DNA of 29,788 nucleotides, taken from positions 1-29,788 of the forward strand of contig UQTI01000038.1 in NCBI GenBank assembly GCA_900543975.1, in the 5' to 3' direction. The notes beneath the pieces were generated by a model. The model saw only the letters and a program-made list of their open reading frames with translations. It made no database searches and was not told the origin of the DNA. Both the position numbers and the translations under genes were made by a program. Of the stretch, positions 8,079 to 16,611 are shown piece by piece (the first letter of the stretch is position 1; every line of letters starts with the position of its first letter). This DNA is from an uncultured Prevotella sp. GTDB taxonomy: Bacteria; Bacteroidota; Bacteroidia; Bacteroidales; Bacteroidaceae.

Positions 8079-10106
8079 ATGAAGACAAAACTCTTACTGT
8101 TGTCGCTCGCGCTTGCCACCACATCGGCTTTCGCGCAGCAGACACTCGGATCGGGCATCGACAAGGCCAACATGGACCTCACGGTAAAGCCCGGCAACGA
8201 TTTTTACCGCTATGCAGCTGGAGGATGGATGAAGAGTCATCCGCTCGATGCAGAACATCCTATGAACGGAGCGTTCGTAGACCTTGAGGAGCAGAACCAG
8301 AAGCGCATTCAGGAACTCATCAACGAGTTTGCAACAAAACCTCAGCAGAAAGGTTCGCTCGGACAGAAGATAGGCAGCATCTACAACCTCATGATGGATA
8401 GCGTGCGCCTGAATCGCGAGGGTGCTGCGCCTCTGAAGCCTTATCTGGCTAAGGTGGCTGCCATAAAGAACATCCACGAGTATCAGTATGTTACCTCTTC
8501 ACTCGATTTCGAGGGCATAGGCACCTTGATGTTCGACATGGGCGTGGGCGCAGACCAGCGCAACGCTTCTATGAACATTGTGGGCATTGGCCAGGGTGGT
8601 CTCGGTCTGGGTGAGCGCGACTACTATCTCAACGACGATGAGCAGACCGTGAAGGTGCGCAACGCCTATAAGGAACTGATAACAACCCTCTTCAAGCTCG
8701 TGGGCAACGATGAGGCCACAGCAAAGAATAAGATGGAGGCCGTCATGGCCATAGAGACACGTCTGGCCAAGGCCAGCTACGGTGCCGTGAAGCTGCGCGA
8801 CATCAACGCCAACTATCACAAGATGAGCTATATGCAGCTTGTGAACGATTATCCCGGCATCGACTGGGGTAACATTTTCCTCGCACAGGGATTCCCCGTG
8901 TTCGACAGCGTGGACGTGGGTCAGCCTGAGCCTATACACGAGGTGGAGAAAATTCTTGCAGAGACACCGCTCGACGACCTTAAGGCTTATGCCGAGTCGC
9001 GCGTCATCTCAAGTGGCACAAGCACCCTGAGCGACGAGTTCCGTGCAGCAGCCTTCAAGTTTAGCTCGGTGCTGAGCGGCGTGAGCCAGGACCGTCCGCG
9101 CTGGAAGCGCAGCGTGTCGGCCGTGAGCGGCTTGCTGGGCGAGGCCATCGGCAAGATGTATGTTGAGAAATATTTCCCCGAATCAAGCAAGAAGCGCATG
9201 CTTGAGCTCGTTCACAACCTGCAGACAGCGCTCGCACAGCGCATTGACGAGGCAACATGGATGGGCGAGGCAACAAAGGCACAGGCCAAGGACAAGCTCC
9301 AGAACTTTATCGTAAAGATCGGCTATCCTGACAAGTGGCGCGACTACTCGGGCTTGCAGGTTGACGACTCGCTATCGCTCTATGAGAACTTGCGTGCCAT
9401 CTCACGCTACAAGACCACCGATTATCTCACCCGCAAGGTGAGCAAGCCCGTGGACAAGAGCGAGTGGCAGATGACACCGCAGACCATCAACGCCTACTAT
9501 AACCCCACAACCAACGAGATCTGCTTCCCCGCTGCCATTCTGCAGCCCCCGTTCTTCGATCCTCAGGCCGACGATGCCGTAAACTATGGCGGCATCGGTG
9601 CTGTGATCGGTCACGAGATGAGCCACGGCTTCGACGACCAGGGATGCCAGTTTGACAAGACAGGCAACCAGCGCAACTGGTGGACAGGGGCCGACAAGGC
9701 CAACTTCGACAAGCGTGCCAAGGTGCTGGTTGAGAGCTTCGGCAAGTTTGAGGTGCTCCCCGGCGTGAAGGTGAACGGCGAGTTGACTCTCGGCGAGAAC
9801 ATCGGCGACAACGGCGGTCTGAACATCTCGTTCCGCGCTCTGCAAAACTCAATGAAGGAGCACCCGCTGGAGGTGAAGGACGGCTTCACTCCTGAGCAGC
9901 GCTTCTTCCTCAACTGGGCTCGCGTGTGGGCATCAAACGCCAGTCCGCAGGTGCTCGACTACCTCGTCAAGTCGGATCCTCACTCTCCCAACGAGGCTCG
10001 CGTGAACGCTGCCCTGTCACACATCGACGCTTGGTACAAGGCGTTCAACGTGAAGAAGGGCGACAAGCTGTTCTTGCCTAAGAACAAGCGTGCTCACATC
10101 TGGTAA
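8079..10106 (+). CDS. pepO: M13 family zinc metallopeptidase (PepO/neprilysin-like), exported
   Basis: A 675-aa endopeptidase of family M13, which cleaves peptides on the amino side of hydrophobic residues. A signal peptide covers residues 1-19 (ending SAFAQ), so it acts in the periplasm, on the surface or outside. The substrate-binding NAYY starts at N471, the zinc site HEMSH is 512-516, and the third ligand is E573 in GENIGDNGG. The end RVNAALSHIDAWYKAF and KRAHIW is typical of the family. The start at 8079 was chosen for the signal peptide; the open frame extends 31 codons upstream into the promoter. Length matches the family. The gene is monocistronic with its own promoter and terminator. 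Related Prevotella/Porphyromonas PepO proteins process peptides for nutrition and host interaction; that role is inferred here. Confidence 0.93.
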   Translation: MKTKLLLLSLALATTSAFAQQTLGSGIDKANMDLTVKPGNDFYRYAAGGWMKSHPLDAEHPMNGAFVDLEEQNQKRIQELINEFATKPQQKGSLGQKIGSIYNLMMDSVRLNREGAAPLKPYLAKVAAIKNIHEYQYVTSSLDFEGIGTLMFDMGVGADQRNASMNIVGIGQGGLGLGERDYYLNDDEQTVKVRNAYKELITTLFKLVGNDEATAKNKMEAVMAIETRLAKASYGAVKLRDINANYHKMSYMQLVNDYPGIDWGNIFLAQGFPVFDSVDVGQPEPIHEVEKILAETPLDDLKAYAESRVISSGTSTLSDEFRAAAFKFSSVLSGVSQDRPRWKRSVSAVSGLLGEAIGKMYVEKYFPESSKKRMLELVHNLQTALAQRIDEATWMGEATKAQAKDKLQNFIVKIGYPDKWRDYSGLQVDDSLSLYENLRAISRYKTTDYLTRKVSKPVDKSEWQMTPQTINAYYNPTTNEICFPAAILQPPFFDPQADDAVNYGGIGAVIGHEMSHGFDDQGCQFDKTGNQRNWWTGADKANFDKRAKVLVESFGKFEVLPGVKVNGELTLGENIGDNGGLNISFRALQNSMKEHPLEVKDGFTPEQRFFLNWARVWASNASPQVLDYLVKSDPHSPNEARVNAALSHIDAWYKAFNVKKGDKLFLPKNKRAHIW

Positions 10107-10129
10107 ATCGGAAAGAGAACAAAAAGACA

Positions 10130-10197
10130 ACAGGGACAACGGTTTGTTTCGTTATGGCTGACAGGTCGGCGAAGCAAACGGTTGTCCCTGTTTTTGT
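10130..10197 (+). terminator. Rho-independent terminator of the M13 peptidase gene
   Basis: A 22-bp stem (10130-10151 with 10170-10191) with one mismatch and one G-U pair. The arm begins ACAGGGACAAC and is followed by T5GT3. Confidence 0.85.
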
Positions 10198-10243
10198 TTC
10201 AAAAAATTATCACTACTTATTTTCAAGTTTCGCCCATTTATTG

Positions 10244-10251
10244 TATCTTTG
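10244..10251 (+). promoter_or_regulatory. -7 element abutting the gene at 10258
   Basis: TATCTTTG (10244-10251) lies only 6 nt before ATG 10258, so the mRNA would be leaderless, or have a leader of about 15 nt if ATG 10273 is used. No clear TTG at 20 nt. Confidence 0.5.
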
Positions 10252-10257
10252 CAAACT

Positions 10258-10860
10258 ATGATAGACGAGAAAATGAACAAGGAAAAATGGAGTGAAAACG
10301 TGATCATTGTCGATGCCGATTATGTGGACAGGGTGGCGTTTGACCTTACCGTTAATTTTGAGCGTATGTTAGGACGCCGTGTGCCCAAGGCCGACATGGC
10401 GCGATGGGTAGAGTGTGTGGCGCTCGACGGCGGGCTGCGCGAGGGTGACCACGAGACGCAGGTGGTGCTCATTCATGGCAAGAAGAAGGAGGCGATGGAC
10501 AATTTTGCTCCCTCACGCTTTGACGATGAGCTCAACGGACAGGCGTTCAAGGACCATCTGGGCGAATTCATAATAAGCTCTTTTCCCGTGGAATATGTGG
10601 TCAAGGGCAACGACTTCTTTCTTGATGTGCTCGACATGGTGTGCGCACAGAAGGAGGTGAAACGTGTAATGCTCGTGCCCAACGTGGAGGAGGACGACCT
10701 GTTCGACAGTATATGGATGTCGCTGCGACACCTCGACGATGACAGCAAGCGCATAACGTTGCTGTCGATGGTGCCTCTCAAAGGCGGCAACTTCAGACAG
10801 GAGATGCTCGGCTATTCGCTCATGAACGCGCTCGGAATAAAGGCGGAAGAGCTGAGGTAA
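10258..10860 (+). CDS. Conserved-looking protein of unknown function, 200 aa
   Basis: I do not recognise this protein with confidence. It is 200 aa, soluble and acidic, with no signal peptide or membrane segment. It alternates beta-like stretches (VIIVDADYVDRVAFDL, TQVVLIHGKK, VKRVMLVPNVEEDD) with helices, suggesting a small alpha/beta domain. The start is ATG 10258; ATG 10273 is the alternative. Its stop is 76 nt before the carboxynorspermidine synthase gene, with no terminator or TAnnTTTG between, so the two are probably co-transcribed. Codon use is like the neighbours, so it is native rather than newly acquired. Function unknown; a link to polyamine synthesis is only positional. Confidence 0.75.
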   Translation: MIDEKMNKEKWSENVIIVDADYVDRVAFDLTVNFERMLGRRVPKADMARWVECVALDGGLREGDHETQVVLIHGKKKEAMDNFAPSRFDDELNGQAFKDHLGEFIISSFPVEYVVKGNDFFLDVLDMVCAQKEVKRVMLVPNVEEDDLFDSIWMSLRHLDDDSKRITLLSMVPLKGGNFRQEMLGYSLMNALGIKAEELR

Positions 10861-10936
10861 CGTCGGCTCATGACAATTTTCTTTTAGACGAGAAAACGAA
10901 AAAAACAAAAATAACAAATATAACAAAAAAACAGAA

Positions 10937-12166
10937 ATGGGAAAAGTACTCATGATTGGCGCCGGTGGCGTCGCTACGGTCGCTGCGTTCAAGATTGCAC
11001 AGAACGCTGACGTGTTCACCGATTTTATGATTGCCAGCCGCACAAAGGAGAAGTGTGACAAGATTGTGAAGGCTATCGGCAACCCCAACATCAAGACGGC
11101 TCAGGTCGATGCCGACGATGTGGAGCAGCTGAAGGCTCTCTTCAACAGCTACAAGCCTGAGCTGGTCGTTAACCTCGCGCTCCCTTACCAGGACCTCACC
11201 ATCATGGAGGCATGTCTGGCTTGCGGATGCAGCTATCTCGACACAGCCAACTATGAGCCAAAGGACGAGGCTCACTTCGAGTATTCTTGGCAGTGGGCTT
11301 ACAAGAAGCGCTTTGAGGAGGCTGGTCTGACCGCCATCCTCGGATGTGGCTTCGACCCGGGCGTGACAAGCATTTTCACAGCTTATGCAGCAAAGCATCA
11401 TTTCAAGGAGATACAGTATCTCGACATCGTCGACTGCAACGCGGGCAACCACCACAAGGCGTTCGCAACCAACTTCAACCCTGAGATCAACATTCGTGAG
11501 ATCACACAGAAGGGTCTCTACTGGGAGGATGGCAAATGGGTGGAGACGGCTCCGCTGGAGATCCATAAGCCGCTCAACTATCCTGAGATCGGTGCCAAGG
11601 AGAGCTATCTGCTCCACCATGAGGAGATTGAGAGCTTGGTGAAGAACTATCCCACCATCAAGCGCGCACGTTTCTGGATGACCTTCGGACAGCAGTATCT
11701 CACATATCTCGACTGCATACAGAACCTCGGCATGTCGCGCATCGACGAGATCACATACGAGGCTCCTCTTGCTGACAACCCCTCGGAGAAGGTGAAAGTT
11801 AAGATTGTGCCGCTGCAATTCCTTAAAGCAGTGCTGCCCAACCCGCAGGATCTTGGCGAGAACTATGACGGACAGACCTCTATCGGCTGCCGCATCCGTG
11901 GCATAGGCAACGACGGCAAGGAGCAGACCTATTATGTCTACAACAACTGCTCACACGAGGCTGCCTACAAGGAGACAGGCATGCAGGGCGTGAGCTACAC
12001 CACCGGCGTGCCCGCCATGATTGGTGCCATGATGTTCTTCAAGGGTCTGTGGCGCAAGCCCGGTGTGTGGAACGTAGAAGAGTTTGACCCCGATCCCTTC
12101 ATGGAACAGCTCAACAAGCAGGGTCTGCCTTGGCATGAATTATTTAACGTGGACATCGAATTTTAA
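10937..12166 (+). CDS. Carboxynorspermidine synthase (saccharopine dehydrogenase family)
   Basis: A 409-aa cytoplasmic NADPH-dependent enzyme of the saccharopine dehydrogenase family. In Bacteroidota this branch joins a diamine with aspartate semialdehyde to form carboxy(nor)spermidine, the first step of the SAM-independent spermidine route. The N-terminal Rossmann motif is GKVLMIGAGGVATVAAF (residues 2-18). The family signatures YLDTANYEP and LGCGFDPGVTSIF are clear, and the C-terminus GVWNVEEFDPDPFMEQL is typical. The start is a clear ATG after an A-rich leader. Its partner decarboxylase (nspC) is not in the window. No promoter is seen directly upstream, so it is probably read from the preceding gene. 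recA begins 68 nt downstream. A strict saccharopine dehydrogenase is less likely, because that lysine pathway is not expected here. Confidence 0.87.
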   Translation: MGKVLMIGAGGVATVAAFKIAQNADVFTDFMIASRTKEKCDKIVKAIGNPNIKTAQVDADDVEQLKALFNSYKPELVVNLALPYQDLTIMEACLACGCSYLDTANYEPKDEAHFEYSWQWAYKKRFEEAGLTAILGCGFDPGVTSIFTAYAAKHHFKEIQYLDIVDCNAGNHHKAFATNFNPEINIREITQKGLYWEDGKWVETAPLEIHKPLNYPEIGAKESYLLHHEEIESLVKNYPTIKRARFWMTFGQQYLTYLDCIQNLGMSRIDEITYEAPLADNPSEKVKVKIVPLQFLKAVLPNPQDLGENYDGQTSIGCRIRGIGNDGKEQTYYVYNNCSHEAAYKETGMQGVSYTTGVPAMIGAMMFFKGLWRKPGVWNVEEFDPDPFMEQLNKQGLPWHELFNVDIEF

Positions 12167-12200
12167 ACCATCCGACATTCCACACTCCACATTCATCATT

Positions 12201-12213
12201 GCGGCTCTGCCGC
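12201..12213. repeat. GC-rich mini-palindrome in the recA upstream gap
   Basis: GCGGC-TCT-GCCGC forms a 5-bp stem with a 3-nt loop, flanked by short ATTCA-type repeats (ACATTC, ATTCATCATT, CACATTCAACATTC). It resembles a repetitive extragenic palindrome. No TAnnTTTG element and no inverted repeat resembling an SOS box was found in this 68-nt gap. Confidence 0.4.
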
Positions 12214-12234
12214 ACATTCAACATTCATAAAGAT

Positions 12235-13263
12235 ATGGCAAAATCAGAAGAAATGACGCTCGCACAGGAAGGCAAGCTTAAGGCCCTCCAGGCTGCGATG
12301 TCAAAGATAGAGAAAGATTTCGGCAAGGGTTCGATAATGAAACTTGGCGATGAGAAGATAGAGAACGTAGAGGTCATTCCTACAGGCAGCATCAGCTTGG
12401 ATGCCGCTCTCGGTGTAGGCGGATACCCCAAGGGACGAATAATAGAGATTTATGGCCCCGAGTCGTCAGGTAAGACCACACTGGCCATTCATGCCATTGC
12501 TGAGGCACAGAAGCAGGGCGGCATAGCAGCGTTCATTGACGCTGAGCACGCCTTTGACCGTTTCTATGCTGCCAAGTTGGGTGTGGATGTGGACAACCTG
12601 TGGATCTCGCAGCCCGACAATGGTGAGCAGGCATTGGAGATTGCCGACCAGCTCATACGTTCGGCTGCCATCGACATCCTCGTCGTCGACTCTGTGGCTG
12701 CGCTCACGCCAAAGAAGGAGATCGAGGGCGACATGGGTGACAACGTGGTAGGTCTTCAGGCTCGACTGATGAGCCAGGCCCTTCGCAAGCTCACCTCTAC
12801 CATCTCGAAGACCAACACCACATGTATCTTCATCAACCAGCTTCGTGAGAAGATCGGCGTGATGTTTGGCAACCCCGAGACAACGACAGGTGGTAACGCC
12901 TTGAAATTCTATTCGAGCGTGCGCCTCGACATCCGTCGCGTTACAAGCATCAAGGACGGCGACCAGGTCATCGGTAACCAGGTGCGCGTGAAGGTTGTCA
13001 AGAACAAGGTGGCTCCTCCTTTCCGCAAGGCAGAGTTTGAGATTACCTTCGGCGAGGGCATCTCAAAGGTTGGCGAGATCGTGGACCTCGGCGTAGAGTA
13101 TGGCATCATCCAGAAGAGCGGCTCATGGTTCTCTTATGACAACAGCAAGCTGGCACAGGGCCGTGACGCTACGAAGAAGCTGCTCCGCGACAACCCCGAG
13201 CTGTGCGAGGAGATTGAAGAAAAGATCAAGCAAGCTGTGGCTGACAAGGGCGCAGAACAATAG
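12235..13263 (+). CDS. recA: Recombinase RecA
   Basis: A 342-aa protein that forms filaments on single-stranded DNA, drives homologous pairing and strand exchange, and stimulates self-cleavage of SOS repressors. The start at 12235 gives the usual N-terminus (MAKSEE, then KALQAAMSKIEKDFGKGSIM). Walker A is GPESSGKT (74-81), Walker B is ILVVDSVAAL, and the L2 region contains NPETTTGGNALKFYSS. The C-terminal domain ends in an acidic tail. Length fits the family. It lies 68 nt after carboxynorspermidine synthase with no clear promoter between, so read-through is possible. It ends at a strong bidirectional terminator. Confidence 0.98.
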   Translation: MAKSEEMTLAQEGKLKALQAAMSKIEKDFGKGSIMKLGDEKIENVEVIPTGSISLDAALGVGGYPKGRIIEIYGPESSGKTTLAIHAIAEAQKQGGIAAFIDAEHAFDRFYAAKLGVDVDNLWISQPDNGEQALEIADQLIRSAAIDILVVDSVAALTPKKEIEGDMGDNVVGLQARLMSQALRKLTSTISKTNTTCIFINQLREKIGVMFGNPETTTGGNALKFYSSVRLDIRRVTSIKDGDQVIGNQVRVKVVKNKVAPPFRKAEFEITFGEGISKVGEIVDLGVEYGIIQKSGSWFSYDNSKLAQGRDATKKLLRDNPELCEEIEEKIKQAVADKGAEQ

Positions 13264-13284
13264 TTCGCATTTTCGATAAAACCC

Positions 13285-13327
13285 AAAAAGCAATCGTCTT
13301 CTGTTGAGGGCGATTGCTTTTTGCTCT
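13285..13327. terminator. Bidirectional terminator between recA and the Rpn-type gene
   Basis: A perfect 12-bp stem AAAAAGCAATCG (13285-13296) / CGATTGCTTTTT (13311-13322) with a 14-nt loop and T-rich flanks in both directions. It ends recA and can also stop the convergent minus-strand gene ending at 13409. Confidence 0.8.
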
Positions 13328-13408
13328 TTTATTCTGTCTTCACATGTTGCATGTTTGTTACATGCTGTTTTTTGAACAAGATGTCAGATAAGAAAAAGTT
13401 GTCTGGTT

Positions 13409-14263
13409 CTATTTCTTTATTTGTTTTTCTGTTAACCCCGTGTATTTCAAGACTAATTCCATGTCCATTCCATCGGAAAGCATACGTTTGGCAATAGCTA
13501 AATTTGCTATATTTATGCCTTCTTCTCTTCCTTTGGCTTCGGCTGTATCTAATGAATTCTTTATGTCACGATAAGCTTTTAGACTATCTTCATATTCTCG
13601 TAGCTCTATAGGAGTGAAGCGGGCAATAGCAGCAGCGTCAAACAGTCTTGAGAATATTTTTTCTCTAAGTGATGATGGCCTGTTGTTAAGACGTGACAGA
13701 TTTTTAAGAACAAACATCCATTTGTCAGACAACGATGTCAGTTCTTCATCTGTCTTGTCAAATCGACCAACTTCTACATATTTAAACATAAGTTTGGCGT
13801 TGAAAACCTTATTGGTCTTTGTGTCCATCAAGGCTATTGTGTGAATGGTGTCAGAAGCGTCAAATGCTTCATCGCTCATTTTGAAATTGAGTAAGGCAAC
13901 AACATAAACCTTTTTAAGACAAAAATTCCAATCGGACCCTTTCGGAGCCTGTTCTCTTATTGGAAAGGTAGAGTAGAAGAGAGAGCGGTCTTTGAAAAAA
14001 GTTTGATAAGCATTTTGCATTTCTACAATAAATTTCTCTCCTTGCTCGTTCTCGCAATATACATCAAATATTGCTTTTCTTTCTGTAAACACATCGCCAA
14101 CATTCTCGCTGTTGAGATATTTTACGTCTTTTATAACTTCCTCCCCATTAAATAGAGAGTTAAGAAAGTTTATCAACAAATCTTTGTTGAGGTCGGTTCC
14201 GAAGATTCGCTTAAAGCCAAAATCGGTTAATAAACTAATATATCGCTCTTCTGACTGTTTCAT
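13409..14263 (-). CDS. Rpn family PD-(D/E)XK nuclease / putative transposase-like protein
   Basis: A 284-aa protein of the Rpn/PDDEXK-transposase family, often annotated as a transposase but better seen as a nuclease that promotes recombination. The N-terminus YISLLTDFGFKRIFGTDLNKDLLINF is diagnostic. The nuclease core is D67 (AIFDVYC) and ExQ at E81-Q83 (IVEMQ). The C-terminal part is helical, ending in GREEGINIANLAIAKRMLSDGMD, a degenerate helical repeat common in the family. The start at 14263 was chosen because 13 upstream codons overlap the promoter. No terminal inverted repeats or target duplications flank it, so it is not a complete mobile element. Its base composition is more AT-rich than its neighbours, hinting at separate ancestry. 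Confidence 0.87.
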   Translation of the reverse strand: MKQSEERYISLLTDFGFKRIFGTDLNKDLLINFLNSLFNGEEVIKDVKYLNSENVGDVFTERKAIFDVYCENEQGEKFIVEMQNAYQTFFKDRSLFYSTFPIREQAPKGSDWNFCLKKVYVVALLNFKMSDEAFDASDTIHTIALMDTKTNKVFNAKLMFKYVEVGRFDKTDEELTSLSDKWMFVLKNLSRLNNRPSSLREKIFSRLFDAAAIARFTPIELREYEDSLKAYRDIKNSLDTAEAKGREEGINIANLAIAKRMLSDGMDMELVLKYTGLTEKQIKK

Positions 14264-14288
14264 AACTGATTGTATTGGTGCCTTGCCG

Positions 14289-14319
14289 CAAAGATACATC
14301 AATAATTTAAAATAATCAA
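14289..14319 (-). promoter_or_regulatory. Promoter of the Rpn-type gene
   Basis: On the minus strand TTG (14317-14319) is followed after 20 nt by TATCTTTG (14289-14296), 25 nt before the ATG. Confidence 0.65.
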
Positions 14320-14370
14320 ATGTTTTTAAAAAATCTGTCCCTTTTTCTCAAAAAATAAGGATTAAATGGT

Positions 14371-14378
14371 TACCTTTG
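14371..14378 (+). promoter_or_regulatory. -7 element for the helix-hairpin-helix outer membrane protein
   Basis: TACCTTTG (14371-14378), 32 nt before ATG 14411. The divergent promoter of the Rpn-type gene lies about 50 bp away. No TTG at 20 nt. Confidence 0.55.
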
Positions 14379-14410
14379 CCAACATACTGTTAACTTAAAC
14401 CTTATTCCTT

Positions 14411-16453
14411 ATGGCAATAATGCGATTTCTTGCTTTAGTCCTATGTCTCATGTCTTCCCTTGCATGGTGTGAGGCGCAGAACCGCGACCGGGTCAATGGC
14501 ACTGACGACGACAGCGGTTGGCAATACTGGTATGGGCTTGTCGCCGACGATGAGGACATGGAGAGCGGACAGGCAGAAGATGTGTACGACATGCTCGCTG
14601 AGCTTGCCACAGACAAGATAAACCTCAACCGGGCAACGCGCGAAGACCTTGAGCGCCTTGTCTTTCTTACGGACCAGCAGTTGCAGGATCTTGCCGAATA
14701 TATCGACCGCTATGGGCCTGTACGCTCACTCGCCGAGCTGGCCATGGTGCCGTCAATAGATGCCATGCGTCGCCGGCTGCTTGCCTTTTTTGTGTATGCC
14801 GGTGAGCCACAGCCAAAGGCCATCTTGCCACCGCTGGACACGTTGCTGAGAAGAAGCCGAAGTGAGCTGGCGGCAGCAATAAAAATACCTCTATATAATA
14901 GAGAGGGCGACCTTAGAGGGGCAGAGAAGGGATATCTCGGACCAAAATATAAGCATTGGCTGCGTTACAAGATATGTTACGGCAGACAGATAGAAGCGGG
15001 CTTCACAGCCTCACAAGATGCTGGCGAGCCGTTCTTCACGGGGCGTAACCGCTTGGGGTACGATTTCTATAGTTTCTATGCCGTGGTGCGAAACATGGGG
15101 TGGCTGAAAACCGCTGTGGCAGGACGCTACCGCATGAAGCTCGGCATGGGACTGATGATGAACACCGACTTCAGCTTTGGAAAGGCGGCATCACTCGATG
15201 GCTTGTCACGAACGTCGAACAGCCTGCGACCACACTCGTCGCGCTCGGAAGCCAACTATCTGCAGGGCGTGGCGGCCACGGCAAACCTGTCACGGCATCT
15301 CTCGCTCACCGCTTTCTTCTCACACCGACTGATCGACGCTACGCTGAACAAAGACAGCGCCACGGTAAAGACCATCCTGAAGACAGGTTACCACCGCACG
15401 GCGAGCGAGATGGCGCGCCGCAGAAACACCTCTCAGACCGTGGGCGGAGCAAGCATGGCTGTGCGTTCAGGAGGCTTCACGGCGGCTCTCTCGGCCATGG
15501 GCACAACGTTCAACCGACAGCTGAGGCCCGACACATCAGCCGTGTTCCGTCGTTTCTATCCGAAAGGCCAAAGGTTTGGAAACGCGTCTCTTTCTTATTC
15601 CTATCTCTCACCACGCCTTCAGGTCGCTGGTGAGGCTGCCGTGGCATCGTCGGGAGGCATGGCAACGCTCAACACCGTGGCCTTTGCGCCGTCGCCTTCT
15701 TTGTCGCTCCGTCTTGTTTATCGCTACTATTCGTATCGCTACCACTCGCTCTTCGCCTCTGCCTTCAGCGATGGAGGCAACGTGAGCAACGAGCAAGGCG
15801 TGTATCTGGGCATGGCGTGGCGACCGGTAGCGCCGTTGCTGCTCACAGCCTATGCCGACTATGCCCGCTTTCCATGGCCCAGATACATGGTGTCGTTTGC
15901 ATCGCGCTCATGGGACGGACAGCTGGCGGCCACGCTGTCCTTGAACCGCCTGACGCTCAATGCGCGATACCGCGTGCGTCTAAGACAGCGCGACAACGCC
16001 AAGCACACGAGGCTGACAGACCGCACAGAGCAGCGCTTGCGCCTATCTGCCATCGTGCAACATGACGTGTGGCGACTGGCAACACAAGCCGACATGGCGT
16101 TGGCTTCGGCAGACAGCACAAGCAAGGGCTACATGGTCATGCAGAGTGGAGGTTTTAAAACGGGTAGACTGACGGTCGACGGCAACGTGGCTTATTTCCA
16201 TACCGACTCTTACGACAGCCGTCTCTATGTCTATGAACGGGGGCTGCTGTACAACTTCTCCTTTCCCATGTTCTATGGTGAGGGCTTACACTATGCCCTC
16301 CGCGTGCGCTACGACTTCACTCGCCGACTGATGTTCATGGCCAAGGCATCGGTCACGAACCATCTCGACCGCTCCACCATAGGGTCTGGTCTGCAACGCA
16401 TAAACCGCTCGTCGCAGACAGACGTGGAGATGCAGGTGAGATGGAAATTCTGA
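14411..16453 (+). CDS. Outer membrane beta-barrel protein with N-terminal helix-hairpin-helix domain
   Basis: A 680-aa exported protein of unknown function. A signal peptide covers residues 1-22 (ATG 14420 is an alternative start). Residues about 66-128 carry a ComEA/SLBB-like helix-hairpin-helix region (KINLNRATREDLERLVFLT, then IDRYGPVRSLAELAMVPSI). Residues from about 160 to the end are rich in alternating aromatic strands (YDFYSFYAVV, LVYRYYSYRYHSLF) and the chain ends in a strand with terminal Phe (EMQVRWKF), as in outer membrane barrels. The HhH domain would lie in the periplasm, where it could bind DNA or act as a protein-protein module. The gene is alone, with its own -7 element and a weak hairpin after the stop. 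The barrel and HhH calls are from pattern; the role is unknown. Confidence 0.8.
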   Translation: MAIMRFLALVLCLMSSLAWCEAQNRDRVNGTDDDSGWQYWYGLVADDEDMESGQAEDVYDMLAELATDKINLNRATREDLERLVFLTDQQLQDLAEYIDRYGPVRSLAELAMVPSIDAMRRRLLAFFVYAGEPQPKAILPPLDTLLRRSRSELAAAIKIPLYNREGDLRGAEKGYLGPKYKHWLRYKICYGRQIEAGFTASQDAGEPFFTGRNRLGYDFYSFYAVVRNMGWLKTAVAGRYRMKLGMGLMMNTDFSFGKAASLDGLSRTSNSLRPHSSRSEANYLQGVAATANLSRHLSLTAFFSHRLIDATLNKDSATVKTILKTGYHRTASEMARRRNTSQTVGGASMAVRSGGFTAALSAMGTTFNRQLRPDTSAVFRRFYPKGQRFGNASLSYSYLSPRLQVAGEAAVASSGGMATLNTVAFAPSPSLSLRLVYRYYSYRYHSLFASAFSDGGNVSNEQGVYLGMAWRPVAPLLLTAYADYARFPWPRYMVSFASRSWDGQLAATLSLNRLTLNARYRVRLRQRDNAKHTRLTDRTEQRLRLSAIVQHDVWRLATQADMALASADSTSKGYMVMQSGGFKTGRLTVDGNVAYFHTDSYDSRLYVYERGLLYNFSFPMFYGEGLHYALRVRYDFTRRLMFMAKASVTNHLDRSTIGSGLQRINRSSQTDVEMQVRWKF

Positions 16454-16463
16454 TTTTATCAAC

Positions 16464-16490
16464 GTGTTTTATTGACTGAGAAAACACTTT
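16464..16490 (+). terminator. Weak hairpin after the helix-hairpin-helix gene
   Basis: GTGTTTT (16464-16470) pairs with AAAACAC (16481-16487), followed by only three T. A possible terminator 10 nt after the stop. Confidence 0.35.
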
Positions 16491-16532
16491 GTGGATTAAT
16501 CGTGGCAGTTCATACAGAATGTAAGAAAATGC

Positions 16533-16563
16533 TTGTCTGGCGTGAAAATAGTTTCTATCTTTG
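16533..16563 (+). promoter_or_regulatory. Promoter of the EF-hand/caspase/FHA/PP2C gene set
   Basis: TTG (16533-16535), a 20-nt spacer, then TATCTTTG (16556-16563). The leader is about 43 nt. No other TAnnTTTG was found in the four gaps downstream, so all five genes up to 21484 are probably one transcript. Confidence 0.7.
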
Positions 16564-16611
16564 CAATGTGAACAAGAAACAACGTTATTAACAAATAAAA
16601 AATCAACAATT

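Noticed and set aside
10868..11818. 316-codon open frame antisense to carboxynorspermidine synthase
   Set aside because: It mirrors the conserved gene and shows no recognisable domain.
13409..14263. Rpn-type gene as an insertion sequence
   Set aside because: No terminal inverted repeats, target duplication or partner gene; it has its own promoter and lies between intact operons.
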